Shown: positions 18,921 through 29,886, counted from the first letter of the stretch. The stretch is DNA of 64,000 bases from Microvirga lotononidis (GCF_034627025.1 NZ_CP141048.1:3751001-3815000), one strand, 5' to 3'. Translations and numbers: made by a program. The notes: generated from the sequence alone by a model not told the origin.

Positions 18921-19279
18921 TATCATGCTGACGTGCGCGACGAGTGTGGCGTCGGAAGGCTGAAGCCGAGGCAATCCATAGGTTTTGGCGCTCGTGCCAT
19001 GCCATCCATGCAAGCTTGGCAGGTGGTCCCTGCATTGAATTCATGCCTACCGAGTTTTTGAAATCTTGTTCGGAGTTGCGCCTTGCCGCTTGGGCGGCGC
19101 AACATCCCCAGGAAATCAACGAGTTATGTTTGAAATGGCCATGGAGGAGGGCCGCCGGAGGCCCCAGCTGACCGAGCAGGAGCTATGTGAGCTTCATCTT
19201 TAGTCTACCTTTACTCGGGATCGACCATCCCTTGTTACCGACTCTTTCTCAAAGTGCGACAGCCCTCGAACAGGAGTGA

Positions 19280-20374
<1,095 letters not shown>

Positions 20375-20400
20375 GCCTGAAGCGATCACGCTCGTGAGGA

Positions 20401-20428
20401 ACCCGGCGTCTCGAGCGCCGGGTTTTTC
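20401..20428 (+). terminator. Rho-independent terminator after dctP
   Basis: ACCCGGCG (20401-20408) pairs with CGCCGGGT (20416-20423) around TCTCGAG, followed by TTTTC. Confidence 0.85.
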
Positions 20429-20541
20429 TTTGCAGGGCTGGTGTGCCTCAAACGGGAGGCTGCAGGGTTGCATCCGGCCCATGGAATGATGATCTCATGG
20501 CAACCCTTGTTCGGCTTTGAACCGTACCGGAAAGATGATTC

Positions 20542-21540
20542 ATGCCTCCCTTTTCAGTCCTCGATCTCGCGCCCGTTCCAGAGGGCTTCACGCCCTCCGA
20601 TGCCTTGCGCAACACGCTCGACCTGGCGCAGCACGCTGAAGCCTGGGGCTACAATCGCTATTGGCTCGCCGAGCATCACAATATGGTCGGTATCGCGAGT
20701 GCCGCGACGAGCGTCGTGATCGCCCATGTGGCCGGCGGCACGAAGACCATGCGGATCGGCGCGGGCGGCATCATGCTCCCGAACCACTCGCCCCTGGTGA
20801 TCGCAGAGCAGTTCGGCACCCTCGATGCGCTGTATCCGGGTCGCATCGATCTCGGCGTCGGCCGGGCTCCGGGGACGGATCAGCGCACGCTGCGCGCGCT
20901 TCGCCGAGACCCCACATCAGCCGACACCTTCCCGCAGGACGTGCTCGAATTGCAGGCGCTTCTCGGACCGGTTCAGGCCGACCAAGTGATCCGGGCCGTG
21001 CCGGGAGCGGGCTCCAGCGTGCCGATCTGGATCCTCGGCTCCAGCCTGTTCGGCGCGCAGCTTGCCGCCATGCTGGGTCTGCCTTACGCCTTCGCGTCCC
21101 ATTTCGCGCCCGGCGCCCTGATGCAGGCGCTCCAGGTCTATCGCGAGCGCTTCCAGCCCTCGGCACAGCTCGACCGGCCTTATGCCATGGTGGGCGTGAA
21201 CGTGATCGCCGCCGACACGGATGAGGAAGCGCGCCAACTCTTCACCTCGGCGCAGCAATCCTTCACGAACCTGTTCCGCGGGACCCGGGGCAAGCTCCAG
21301 CCGCCCATCGACGATATCGAGAGCTACTGGTCGCCGCACGAGAAGGCGCAGGCCATGAACATGCTGTCCTGCTCCTTCGTGGGCTCGGCCAAGACGGTGC
21401 AGGAGGGTCTGGAGGGCTTCATCGCCCAGACGGGGGCCGACGAAGTAATGGTCGCGGCCGCGATCTACGACCATTCCAAGCGCCTGCGCTCTTACGAGAT
21501 CCTGAGCGAGGTGCAACAGGCGATGAAGAAGGCGGCATAA
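20542..21540 (+). CDS. LLM-class flavin-dependent oxidoreductase (luciferase-like monooxygenase)
   Basis: 332-residue TIM-barrel protein of the bacterial luciferase superfamily, using reduced FMN. Family features: [59 protein letters not shown], and [20 protein letters not shown]. This is the YhbW-type subgroup, whose substrates are mostly unknown. Stands alone between the dctP terminator and a REP palindrome. Confidence 0.9.
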   Translation: MPPFSVLDLAPVPEGFTPSDALRNTLDLAQHAEAWGYNRYWLAEHHNMVGIASAATSVVIAHVAGGTKTMRIGAGGIMLPNHSPLVIAEQFGTLDALYPGRIDLGVGRAPGTDQRTLRALRRDPTSADTFPQDVLELQALLGPVQADQVIRAVPGAGSSVPIWILGSSLFGAQLAAMLGLPYAFASHFAPGALMQALQVYRERFQPSAQLDRPYAMVGVNVIAADTDEEARQLFTSAQQSFTNLFRGTRGKLQPPIDDIESYWSPHEKAQAMNMLSCSFVGSAKTVQEGLEGFIAQTGADEVMVAAAIYDHSKRLRSYEILSEVQQAMKKAA

Positions 21541-21554
21541 ATCCTTCGCACGTC

Positions 21555-21577
21555 ATGGCCGGGCTTGTCCCGGCCAT
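21555..21577. repeat. REP-type intergenic palindrome
   Basis: A 23-base palindrome with arms ATGGCCGGG and CCCGGCCAT around CTTGT. It lies between convergent genes. Confidence 0.85.
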
Positions 21578-21614
21578 CTCGATCGGAAGAGCGCCGCGCC
21601 TTCCCAACAGGCTC

Positions 21615-22454
21615 CTAAGACGCCCCACGTCCCTTCAAGGTCGGATCGAGCGCGTCGCGCAATCCATCGCCCAGCAGGTTCAGCCCGAGCACCGACAGCG
21701 CAATGGCGATGCCCGGCGCGATGGCGAGGTGAGGGGCCTGCGAGAGATAGGTCTGCGCATCGCTCAGCATGCGGCCCCAGCTCGGATTGGGCGGGCGCAC
21801 GCCCAAGCCCAGATAGCTCAGGCCCGCTTCGGTCAGGATGGCGAGCGCGAGCTGGATCGTCACCTGAACGATCAGCGCGCCCGCGATGTTCGGCATCACA
21901 TCTTCCCAGGTGATCCGCAGCGGATGCTTGCCGATGGCGCGGGCCGCCGCGATGTAGTCGAGAGTCCAGACCTGAAGCGCGACGCCGCGCGTGACGCGGG
22001 CGAAGACGGGGACGTTGAACACCGCGATCGCCAGGATCGCCGCGAGCGGACCGGAACCCACTAGGGCGCCGATCATGATGGCGGAAAGCACGGCGGGGAA
22101 CGCGAAGACGACGTCCGAGACGCGCATGGCGATCTCGTCGGCGATACCCTTCCAGGCGGCCGCCGCGCAGCCGATGGCCGTGCCGATGGCCGCCCCCAAG
22201 AGAACAGCCGGCCACGCGATGGCGAGCGAGTTCCAAGCCCCGACCATGAGAAGCGAGGCCACGTCGCGCCCGAAATGATCGGTGCCGAGGATGCCGAGTT
22301 CTCCCGGGGCCTTCAGGCGCATGGCGACGCGCACGCGCGTCGGCACCTCAGGCGTCCAGACGAGCGACACGAGGGCGGTGACGATCAAGAGCGACGTCAG
22401 GATGCCGCCGATGACGAGGGCGGAATTCAGCGGGATGCGGGACCGCTTGCTCAT
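21615..22454 (-). CDS. Peptide/nickel-type ABC transporter permease (DppC-like)
   Basis: Inner-membrane permease, 279 residues, with an N-terminal membrane segment (IGGILTSLLIVTALVSLVW) and about five more. LGTDHFGRDVASLLMVGAWN is the DppC/OppC hallmark and the EAA loop is VTRGVALQVWTLDYIAAARA. Its ATG overlaps the stop of the upstream permease (bases 22451-22454), so the pair is co-translated. With the binding protein (23603) and the fused ATPase (28139) it forms a complete peptide-family importer. Confidence 0.93.
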   Translation of the reverse strand: MSKRSRIPLNSALVIGGILTSLLIVTALVSLVWTPEVPTRVRVAMRLKAPGELGILGTDHFGRDVASLLMVGAWNSLAIAWPAVLLGAAIGTAIGCAAAAWKGIADEIAMRVSDVVFAFPAVLSAIMIGALVGSGPLAAILAIAVFNVPVFARVTRGVALQVWTLDYIAAARAIGKHPLRITWEDVMPNIAGALIVQVTIQLALAILTEAGLSYLGLGVRPPNPSWGRMLSDAQTYLSQAPHLAIAPGIAIALSVLGLNLLGDGLRDALDPTLKGRGAS

Positions 22455-23401
22455 GACCGGCCCCTCAGGCGCGGGTCGAGGATGGCATAGCCGATATCGA
22501 CGATGAAGTTCACGACGATCACAAGTCCGGAAAAGATCAGCACGATGTCCTTGATCACCACGAGGTCGCGCTGGTTGAGCGCCTGATAGGCGAGCCGTCC
22601 GAGGCCCGGCAGATTGAACACGTTCTCGACGAGGATCGCACCGCCGAAGAAGAACGAGAGCTGCAGGCCGAGGATCGTCGTGACCGGAATGAGCGCGTTC
22701 GGTACCACGTGACGGCGCAGGGTGCCGCCCTTGTCCACGCCCTTGGCGCGGGCGGTGCGCACGAAGTCTGCGCCGATCACCTCGAGCGTCGCCGAGCGCG
22801 TGACGCGTGTGAGCACGGCCGCCTGCGGCAGGGCGAGCGCCACCGCGGGGAGAAGGAGGGACTGGAAGGCCGGCCAGAGGCCGGCGCTCCAGCCGGGAAA
22901 ACCGCCGGCGGGAAACCAGCCGAGCCAGGTCGAGAAGAAGAGAATGAACAGAAGACCGATCCAGAAGTTCGGCACCGCCACGCCGAGCTGGCTGAATACG
23001 AGAACCGCACGATCCACGATCCCGTCGCGCCGCGCCGCTGCCGCGACGCCGAGCGGCAATGCGAGTGCCGTCGAAATGAGGATCGCGAGAAGGCTCAGCG
23101 GCAGCGTCACGTTCATGCGCTCGGCCACGAGCGTCGAAACCGGCATCTTGTAGGTGATCGACTGCCCGAGATCGCCGTGCAGGATCCCGCCGATCCAGTG
23201 CATGTAGCGCAGGAGCGCCGGTTGATCGAGCCCGAGCTCCTGCCTCAGAGCCGCGAGCGTGTCCTCACGGGCGGCCGTGCCGAGCATGATGGCCGCCGGA
23301 TCGCCCGGAAGCACCTCCAGGATGAGAAAGATCGCCAGCGAGACGGCCAGCAGGGTAACCGCAAGCGAGACGAGGCGCGAGATGATGAGACGCGGCATCA
23401 T
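22451..23401 (-). CDS. Peptide/nickel-type ABC transporter permease (DppB-like)
   Basis: 316-residue permease with six predicted membrane segments. DppB family marks: EVLPGDPAAIMLGTAARED near the N-terminus, GLDQPALLRYMHWIGGILHG and GDLGQSITYKMPVSTLVAER, and the EAA loop EVIGADFVRTARAKGVDKG. Starts ATGATG. Downstream it overlaps the DppC-like gene by four bases. The 200-base gap upstream contains a REP palindrome. Confidence 0.93.
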   Translation of the reverse strand: MMPRLIISRLVSLAVTLLAVSLAIFLILEVLPGDPAAIMLGTAAREDTLAALRQELGLDQPALLRYMHWIGGILHGDLGQSITYKMPVSTLVAERMNVTLPLSLLAILISTALALPLGVAAAARRDGIVDRAVLVFSQLGVAVPNFWIGLLFILFFSTWLGWFPAGGFPGWSAGLWPAFQSLLLPAVALALPQAAVLTRVTRSATLEVIGADFVRTARAKGVDKGGTLRRHVVPNALIPVTTILGLQLSFFFGGAILVENVFNLPGLGRLAYQALNQRDLVVIKDIVLIFSGLVIVVNFIVDIGYAILDPRLRGRS

Positions 23402-23532
23402 TCAGGTTCTATCCGTTCCCATCCTCTGGATGTGAGGGCGATGGGTGGTCCGATCAAACATGACCCTTTGCGTCGCCACCGAGATCGTGCCGGTGGTCCC
23501 GTTCGGAAGAGCAAAGCGTTCTTCCCATCGAG

Positions 23533-23555
23533 ATGGCCGAGACAAGCCCGGCCAT
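23533..23555. repeat. REP-type intergenic palindrome (imperfect)
   Basis: ATGGCCGAGACAAGCCCGGCCAT-like element of 23 bases with one mismatch in the stem, lying between the binding-protein gene and the first permease gene. Confidence 0.75.
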
Positions 23556-23602
23556 GACGTGCGAAGGGTTTTACAGGAGTTGGTGCAAGGAAACGCCCGA
23601 AC

Positions 23603-25084
23603 TCACTCCGTCCACGAGACCTCCGTCACGTCGTTCGATGGGATCGGCGAGTTCTCCCACAGGCCCTGCACCTTCGCGTTCCAGACGCCGAGTTTCGGCA
23701 GCTGGAAGAGGAAGAGGGCCGGAACGTCCTGGGCGAGGATCTTCTGCGCTTCCGCATATTTCGCGAATCGCGCCTTCTCGTCCGTGGTCCTGGCGGCATC
23801 GGCGACCAGCGTCTTAAACGCGTCGTTCTTGTAATTGAAATAATAGTTGTCGCGAGCGAAGATATCGATGTCGAGTGGTTCCGCATGGGCCACGATGGTC
23901 ATGTCGTAGTCCTTGGCCTTGAACACTTCCTCGATCCATTTCGCAGGGAATTCCGTCGGAATGATCTTCAGATCGACGCCGACTTCGGACAGCATCGCGG
24001 AGAGCAGCTCCGCCGACCGGCTGGCATAGGCCATCTGCGGGCTCTTGATCGAGATCGACAGGCCGTTGCCGTAACCCGCTTCCTGCAGCAGAGCCTTGGC
24101 CTTCTCGGGATCGTAGGGAACGACGCTCGTCATGTCCACGAAGGCGGGATGATTGGGCGAGAAGAAGCTGCCGATGGGTTGTCCGAAGCCCGAATAGGCC
24201 CCCTCGACCAGCGCCTTGCGGTCCACCGCGTGCATGAGCGCGCGGCGCACACGCACGTCATCGAAGGGCTTCTTGGCATTGTTCATGCCGGCGACGACCT
24301 CGCCCTCCGTATTGCCGGCGACCGCCTTGAAGCGCGAATCCTTCTGGAACTCGGCGAAGAGTTCGGGCGCGCCGAGATTGGGGAAGGCGTCCACGTCGCC
24401 GGCCTTGAGCGCGGCCACCTGGGCCTGCGCGTCGCTGATGAACCGGAAGGTGACGCTGTCGAGCTTGATCTTGTCCTTCTGCCAGTAATCCGGGTTGCGC
24501 ACGAGCTCCACCCGGTCGCCCCGCGTCCAGGACTTGAACTTGAAGGGCCCGGTGCCGACCGGATTGGCGGCATTGTTCGCCGCAGATTCGGGCGCCACGA
24601 TCACCGCATCGCCCCAGCCGAGATAATAGAGGAAGTTGCTCGAGGTCTCCTTGAGCTTGATCACCACGGTTGTGGGATCAGGCGTTTCAATGGACGCGAT
24701 GGGCGCGAAGATCTGCTTCTGCGCATTGGTCGACTTCGGGTCGCGGGCACGATCGAAGGCAAATTTCACATCGGCCGAATCGAAGGCGGAGCCGTCGTGG
24801 AACTTCACCCCTTCCTGCAGATGGAAGGTATAGGTCAGCCCGTCGGGCGAAATCTCCCAGCTCTTCGCCAGCAGCGGCTGGACCTTGCCGGTCCGGTCGA
24901 TGCGCACGAGGCCTTCATAGAGGTTGACCCAGGTCACTTCGCGGATGGCCACGGGAGCCGCGATGGTCGGATCGAGGCCGGGCGGCTCGATGGGCATGCC
25001 CACCACGAGGGAGGTTTTGGCGGCAAAGGCCGGGATGACGCTGACGGTGAGAAGGAAAGCGGCAGTCAGGAGGCGCTTCGTCAT
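23603..25084 (-). CDS. Peptide-type ABC transporter substrate-binding protein (SBP_bac_5)
   Basis: 493-residue periplasmic binding protein of the DppA/OppA class. Signal peptide MTKRLLTAAFLLTVSVIPAF cleaved after AFA. Family marks: GLDPTIAAPVAIREVTWVNL, LVRIDRTGKVQPLLAKSWEI, YTFHLQEGVKFHDGSAFDSA and VRRALMHAVDRKALVEGAYS. Ligands of this class include di- and oligopeptides, glutathione and opines; sequence alone does not choose. It is followed by the two permease genes. Confidence 0.93.
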   Translation of the reverse strand: MTKRLLTAAFLLTVSVIPAFAAKTSLVVGMPIEPPGLDPTIAAPVAIREVTWVNLYEGLVRIDRTGKVQPLLAKSWEISPDGLTYTFHLQEGVKFHDGSAFDSADVKFAFDRARDPKSTNAQKQIFAPIASIETPDPTTVVIKLKETSSNFLYYLGWGDAVIVAPESAANNAANPVGTGPFKFKSWTRGDRVELVRNPDYWQKDKIKLDSVTFRFISDAQAQVAALKAGDVDAFPNLGAPELFAEFQKDSRFKAVAGNTEGEVVAGMNNAKKPFDDVRVRRALMHAVDRKALVEGAYSGFGQPIGSFFSPNHPAFVDMTSVVPYDPEKAKALLQEAGYGNGLSISIKSPQMAYASRSAELLSAMLSEVGVDLKIIPTEFPAKWIEEVFKAKDYDMTIVAHAEPLDIDIFARDNYYFNYKNDAFKTLVADAARTTDEKARFAKYAEAQKILAQDVPALFLFQLPKLGVWNAKVQGLWENSPIPSNDVTEVSWTE

Positions 25085-25278
25085 CAGGGCTTGAACTCCA
25101 TCGAGTGGAAGAGGCGACAGGTCGCGGTGGCCTCAGCTTACGCAGGACCGCGCCGGATGGAAGATGCTCATTACCGATTCTTCACTTAACTTCGGCGTGG
25201 CTGAGACTTAAGCATCGGATCGAAGAGATCCGCCGAACCGGCTGTTTCATGGCGAGCGGCGGAATGAAAGGGTTTGAC

Positions 25279-25563
25279 ATGGCTCTCGAGACCGCACGGG
25301 TGCCCACCGAGAACGGTGCCCGATACCTCCAGCAGCTCTGCAAGCACTGGAGCCACAAGCTGGACGTTCAGCTCACGGAGAAGGAGGGAATCGTCCGGTT
25401 CCCGGCCGCCGTCGCCACGATGATCGCTTCTCCAGATGCCTTGACGGTGAGCGTGGAGGCCGAGGATGACGAGACGCTTCAGCGGATGAAGAGCGTCGTC
25501 GCATCCCATCTGGACCGCTTCGCCTTCAAGGAAGCGCCGCTGACGTTCGAGTGGAAGGCCTAG
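25279..25563 (+). CDS. DUF2218 domain protein
   Basis: A 94-residue protein starting MALETARVPTENGARYLQQL, followed by CKHWSHK, the hallmark of DUF2218. Members are often near siderophore or transport genes, but the function is unknown. It lies on the opposite strand inside the transporter cluster. Start at 25279 with AAAGG seven bases upstream; ATGs at 25264 and further upstream are less likely. Confidence 0.83.
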   Translation: MALETARVPTENGARYLQQLCKHWSHKLDVQLTEKEGIVRFPAAVATMIASPDALTVSVEAEDDETLQRMKSVVASHLDRFAFKEAPLTFEWKA

Positions 25564-25616
25564 CCAGATCGCCGTGGCCTCCCCGGCGGCGGAATGCCGG
25601 GACGCCCAACACCGTC

Positions 25617-25639
25617 ATGGCCGGGCCTGTCCCGGCCAT
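25617..25639. repeat. REP-type intergenic palindrome
   Basis: ATGGCCGGG and CCCGGCCAT around CCTGT, between the convergent DUF2218 and SDR genes. Confidence 0.85.
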
Positions 25640-25720
25640 CCGGATTGTGCGAAGCGCCGCGCTTCCCCACGTCGTCCCACCGGTACAAGGCCAGTGAACA
25701 CTAGAGGGTTATGACCCGCC

Positions 25721-26470
25721 TCAAATACAGCGTCCGCCGTCGACTTCCAGCACCACGCCGGTGATCATGCTAGCTTCGTCCGAAGCGAGGTAGAGCGCCG
25801 CGTTGGCGATGTCCTGCGGCGTGGAGAAGCGGCCGAGCGGGATCGAGTTGACGAACAGCTCGCGCTTCTGGGGCGTGTCCTCGCCCATGAAGGTGGCGAG
25901 GAGCGGCGTCTCGCCGGCTACGGGCGCAAGGGCGCAGACGCGGATCTTGTTGGGGGCCAGTTCCACGGCCATGGACTTCGTCATGGTGTGCACGGCGCCC
26001 TTGGTGCTGTTGTACCAGGTGAGGCCGGGGCGGGGGCGCAGGCCTGCCGTCGAGCCGACATTGATGATCGCGCCGCCGCCCTGCTTCTGCATCAGCGGAA
26101 CGGCGGCCTTGGCGAAGAGATAGATCGATTTCACGTTGACCGCGAAGACGCGGTCGAACTCGTCTTCCTCCACCTCCAGCATCGGTCGGTTCCGATGGCT
26201 GATGCCCGCGTTGTTGACGACGATGTCGAGCTTGCCGAAGGCCGCGACGGTCTTCTCCACGGCGGCGTTCACGTCGACGGCCTTGGACACGTCGGCGGCG
26301 AGGCCGATGGCGGACGAGCCGATCTTCTCCGCGGCAGCCTTGGCGGCTCCTTCGTTGATGTCGACGATGGCGACCTTTGCGCCCTCGCGGGCGAAGGTTT
26401 CCGCGATGCCCAGACCGAATCCGGATCCGGCGCCCGTGACCAGCGCCACCTTGCCTTCAAGGCGATTCAT
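25721..26470 (-). CDS. SDR-family NAD(P)-dependent oxidoreductase
   Basis: 249-residue classical short-chain dehydrogenase. Cofactor motif TGAGSGFGLGIAE, acidic residue after beta-2 (VDINEG, favouring NAD), NNAG motif VVNNAGIS, catalytic Ser in INVGSTAG and YxxxK in WYNSTKGAVHTM. Ends in the usual VLEVDGGRCI. GGAAG precedes the ATG. It follows the aldehyde dehydrogenase and precedes the peptide-type binding protein, which suggests that the imported compound is oxidised through an alcohol and aldehyde. Confidence 0.92.
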   Translation of the reverse strand: MNRLEGKVALVTGAGSGFGLGIAETFAREGAKVAIVDINEGAAKAAAEKIGSSAIGLAADVSKAVDVNAAVEKTVAAFGKLDIVVNNAGISHRNRPMLEVEEDEFDRVFAVNVKSIYLFAKAAVPLMQKQGGGAIINVGSTAGLRPRPGLTWYNSTKGAVHTMTKSMAVELAPNKIRVCALAPVAGETPLLATFMGEDTPQKRELFVNSIPLGRFSTPQDIANAALYLASDEASMITGVVLEVDGGRCI

Positions 26471-26543
26471 GTTTCTTCCCTTTCAATATGTGCTTTTCCC
26501 CGTTTCTGGGGGTAACGAAGCGGACGAACCGTTTCACGACGTC

Positions 26544-26566
26544 ATGGCCGGGCTTGTCCCGGCCAT
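26544..26566. repeat. REP-type intergenic palindrome
   Basis: ATGGCCGGG and CCCGGCCAT around CTTGT, in the gap between the SDR and ALDH genes. Confidence 0.85.
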
Positions 26567-26602
26567 CCCGAGCGACGAGGCGCGTCGCTTCAATCCATCG
26601 AG

Positions 26603-26625
26603 ATCACCGGCACAAGGCCGGTGAT
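26603..26625. repeat. Second REP-type palindrome (ATCACCGG form)
   Basis: ATCACCGGC and GCCGGTGAT around ACAAG. It is the partner of the preceding element; the two forms occur as a pair here and at 39.5 kb. Confidence 0.82.
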
Positions 26626-26652
26626 GACCTAGGAGGGATCAGCCGTATCCGC

Positions 26653-28125
26653 CTATCCGTGCGCGATGACGAGCGTCTTGGTCGTCGTGAACTCGACCAG
26701 ACCCTCGAAGCCTTTCTCGCGGCCGTGGCCCGAGCGGCCGAAGCCGCCGAAGGGCAGCTCGATTCCGCCGCCGGCGCCGTAACAGTTCACGAAAACCTGT
26801 CCCGCCCGGATGGAGCGGGCAACGCGGGTCGAACGCATGGCGTCGCGGGTCCACACGCCTGCGGCAAGGCCGTAGGGCGTGCCATTGGCGAGCCGGGTAG
26901 CTTCGGCCTCGTCGTCGAAGGGCGTTGCCACCAGAACCGGGCCGAAGACCTCTTCCTGGGACAGGATGCTCTCGTGCGGCACAGGAGCCAGGAAGGCAGG
27001 AGCCACGTAGTAGCCGCCGGCCGGCGCATCGAGCGCCACCACGCCTTCCCCGACGACGTTGAGGCCTTCGTTGCGGCCCCGCTCCAGGTAGCCGAGGACG
27101 CGGCGCTGCTGGGCCTGGTTGATCATCGGTCCCAGATCGGGCTCGTGCTCGGGATGCCCGGCCCGGAGCGTCCGGAAACGCTCGGCGACCGCATCGACCA
27201 CGTCCTGGAAGATGCCTCGCTGGATCAGCAGACGGCTGCCGGCCGAGCAGGTCTGGCCGCCGTTTTGAATGATGGCGTTGACGAGGGTCGGCAGCGCGCG
27301 CTCGAGGTCCGCATCGTCGAAGACGACCTGGGCCGACTTGCCGCCGAGTTCAAGGGTGACGCCCACATGGTTCCGGGCTGCCGCGGTCTGGACGGCCGTG
27401 CCGGTCTCGGGGCTGCCGGTGAAGGACAGGAAGTCGATGCCGGAATGGGCGGCGAGCGCCGCGCCGGCCGTACGGCCGAGGCCCGTCACCACGTTGAGTG
27501 CGCCGTCCGGGAAGCCGACTTCGCGGGCGAGAGCCGAGACGCGCAGGATCGTCAGCGAGGCGTCTTCCGCCGGCTTCACGACGGTCGCGTTGCCGGCTGC
27601 TAGCGCCGCGCCGACCGAGCGGCCGAAGATCTGCATCGGGTAGTTCCACGGCACGATATGGCCGGTGACCCCGTGCGGCACCCGCTCGACGCCGATGAAA
27701 TGGGTGTTGAGGTAAGGGATGACGTCCCCATGCAGCTTGTCGGCGGCGCTGCCGTAGAACTCGAAGTAGCGGGCGAGGGCAATGGCGTCGGCCCGCGACT
27801 GGCGCAGGGGCTTGCCGTTGTCGCGGCTCTCCAGGATGGCGAGTTCGTCCGCACGGGCCTCGACGGCGGTCGCGAGCTTCATGAGCAGGCGTCCGCGCTC
27901 CGTTGCCGTCAGCTCGCCCCAGGCGCCCTCGAAGGCCGCGCGGGCGGCCTTCACGGCCTCGTCGATGTCCTGGGTCGTTCCGGCCGCGATTCGGGCGAGG
28001 AGCGAACCGTCGACCGGCGAGAGCACGTCGAGGGTCATGCCGTCCGATGCCGGACGCTCCTGGCCGCCGATGAGGTTCTGGAACACCATGTTGGGCGCGA
28101 GGGTCGCGCTGACCTGATCGTTCAC
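26653..28125 (-). CDS. NAD(P)-dependent aldehyde dehydrogenase
   Basis: 490-residue ALDH superfamily enzyme. VPHGVTGHIVPWNYPMQIFG and KPAEDASLTILRVSALARE form the cofactor site, FTGSPETGTAVQ the coenzyme loop, Glu in LELGGKSAQVVFDD and the catalytic Cys in GGQTCSAGSRLLIQ. GTG start with GGAG nine bases upstream. Begins 13 bases after the fused ATPase gene, so in the same operon. Likely oxidises an aldehyde derived from the transported substrate. Confidence 0.92.
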   Translation of the reverse strand: MNDQVSATLAPNMVFQNLIGGQERPASDGMTLDVLSPVDGSLLARIAAGTTQDIDEAVKAARAAFEGAWGELTATERGRLLMKLATAVEARADELAILESRDNGKPLRQSRADAIALARYFEFYGSAADKLHGDVIPYLNTHFIGVERVPHGVTGHIVPWNYPMQIFGRSVGAALAAGNATVVKPAEDASLTILRVSALAREVGFPDGALNVVTGLGRTAGAALAAHSGIDFLSFTGSPETGTAVQTAAARNHVGVTLELGGKSAQVVFDDADLERALPTLVNAIIQNGGQTCSAGSRLLIQRGIFQDVVDAVAERFRTLRAGHPEHEPDLGPMINQAQQRRVLGYLERGRNEGLNVVGEGVVALDAPAGGYYVAPAFLAPVPHESILSQEEVFGPVLVATPFDDEAEATRLANGTPYGLAAGVWTRDAMRSTRVARSIRAGQVFVNCYGAGGGIELPFGGFGRSGHGREKGFEGLVEFTTTKTLVIAHG

Positions 28126-28138
28126 GGATATCGTCTCC

Positions 28139-29752
28139 CTAAATCATCTTGTTCATGCCCGGCACGGCGGCCAGGAGCTGGCGCGTATACGCGGCCCGCG
28201 GATGCGCGAAGAGTTGCGCGGTTTCGGCCATTTCCACAATCCGGCCTTTTTGCATAACTGCCACGCGGTCGCAGATCTGTGCGGCGACCCGCAGATCGTG
28301 GGTGATGAAGAGAATGGCAAGGCCGAGTTCGTCCTGAAGGCCCCGGATCAGCTTGAGAATCTCCGCCTGAACGGACACGTCGAGGGCCGAGACGGCCTCG
28401 TCGGCCACCAGCACGTTGGGCTTCATGGCGAGCGCCCGGGCGATGCCGATGCGCTGGCGCTGGCCGCCGGAGAACTCATGCGGATAGCGCTCGACAGCCT
28501 TGGCGGGTAGGCCGACCTTCTCCAGGAGAATGCGCGCCTCCTCCAGGGCCTTGGCCGGGTTTTCTCCTTGCGTGACCGGGCCCTCGGCGATGATGCGTCC
28601 GACCGTGCGTCGTGGGTTGAGGGACGCAAAGGGGTCCTGGAACACCATCTGAATTCGGCGCCTATATGGGCGCAGTTCACGCTGGGACAGACCGCTAAAG
28701 TCCAGATCCCCGATCTCGATCGCGCCGCCGTCGGGCTCGATCAGGCGCAGCACGCAGCGCCCCACGGTCGACTTGCCCGAGCCGGATTCGCCCACGAGCC
28801 CCAGGGTTTCGCCGCGCCGGATGTCGAAGCTCACCGCGTCGGCGGCCTGGACTTCGCGGCTTTTGCGGAAGAAGCCGCGTCCTCCGTAAGTCTTCGTCAG
28901 CCCGTCGACCTTCAGGGTGACGGGCTGTCCGGCGAGCTGCTTCGGCACGGGCGGCGTCAGCGAGGGCACGGCCGCTAGGAGACGTTTCGTATAAGGGTGC
29001 TGAGGGCGGGTCAGGACCTCCTCGGCGGGGCCTTGCTCGACGAGTTCACCCTGCTGGAGTACGGCAACCCGGTCGGCGATCTCTGCCACGACACCGAAAT
29101 CGTGGGTGATGAAGAGCACCGCCGTGCCCTTCTTGCGGCGCAGGTTGTCGATGAGCTTCAGGACCTGCGCCTGGGTCGTGACGTCGAGAGCCGTCGTCGG
29201 CTCGTCGGCGATCAGGAGCTTCGGCTCGAGCGCAAGCGCCATGGCGATCATTACCCGCTGCCGCTGGCCGCCCGAAAGTTCGTGCGGATAGGCCTTCGCG
29301 ATCAGTTCGGGGTTCGGCAGATTGACCTCGGCGAGGAGGTCGAGCACACGCCGGTCACGCTCCGCGGGGCTGAGAAGGCCATGAGCCCGGAACGCTTCCG
29401 CGATCTGGTCCGCTACTCGCATCACCGGGTTGAGGGACGTCATCGGCTCCTGGAACACGGTGCCGACCTCCCGGCCGCGCACGTCGCACCAGCCATCCTC
29501 GTCGAGGGTCAGGAGTTCGCGCCCACCCAGGGTGATCGAACCGGACAGCACCGCGACGCCTGGGGGCAGGAGGCCGATGGTCGCCATGGCGGTCATGGAC
29601 TTGCCGGACCCGGATTCGCCCACCACGCACAGGGTCTCGCCGGGGTTGATGGAGAGCGACAGGTCCTTGATCGCGTGCTGCCGGTCGGCGAGGGCGGGAA
29701 GTCCGATGGACAGGTTCTGGATCGACAGCACGGGGGAGGGAGGGCTCAACAT
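28139..29752 (-). CDS. Peptide-type ABC transporter, fused double ATPase (DppD-DppF / GsiA-like)
   Basis: A single 537-residue protein with two nucleotide-binding domains, each with its C-terminal oligopeptide extension. Domain 1 (about 10-260): Walker A GESGSGKSMT, signature LSGGQRQRVMIAMALALEP, Walker B LLIADEPTTALD. Domain 2 (about 285-530): GESGSGKSTVGRCVLRLIEP, FSGGQRQRIGIARALAMKP, VLVADEAVSALD. Both sites look active. The start at 29752 has AGGAG four bases upstream. First gene of the transporter-dehydrogenase unit on the minus strand. Confidence 0.92.
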   Translation of the reverse strand: MLSPPSPVLSIQNLSIGLPALADRQHAIKDLSLSINPGETLCVVGESGSGKSMTAMATIGLLPPGVAVLSGSITLGGRELLTLDEDGWCDVRGREVGTVFQEPMTSLNPVMRVADQIAEAFRAHGLLSPAERDRRVLDLLAEVNLPNPELIAKAYPHELSGGQRQRVMIAMALALEPKLLIADEPTTALDVTTQAQVLKLIDNLRRKKGTAVLFITHDFGVVAEIADRVAVLQQGELVEQGPAEEVLTRPQHPYTKRLLAAVPSLTPPVPKQLAGQPVTLKVDGLTKTYGGRGFFRKSREVQAADAVSFDIRRGETLGLVGESGSGKSTVGRCVLRLIEPDGGAIEIGDLDFSGLSQRELRPYRRRIQMVFQDPFASLNPRRTVGRIIAEGPVTQGENPAKALEEARILLEKVGLPAKAVERYPHEFSGGQRQRIGIARALAMKPNVLVADEAVSALDVSVQAEILKLIRGLQDELGLAILFITHDLRVAAQICDRVAVMQKGRIVEMAETAQLFAHPRAAYTRQLLAAVPGMNKMI

Positions 29753-29886
29753 CATGCTCCTGCGGGAACGCCTGGGGCTCATCCTTGCGATCTATGACGC
29801 TTCGTCAATCCGTCGTGTCGGACATCATGTTGAGAATGGTGCCGGCTCCGCCATATCATCACACTCATCAGGAGAGACCCGGCCAC

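Noticed and set aside
18913..19171. Short overlapping frames on both strands in the AT-rich gap
   Set aside because: No ribosome site and unusual Trp/Met/Cys content; looks like chance or debris.
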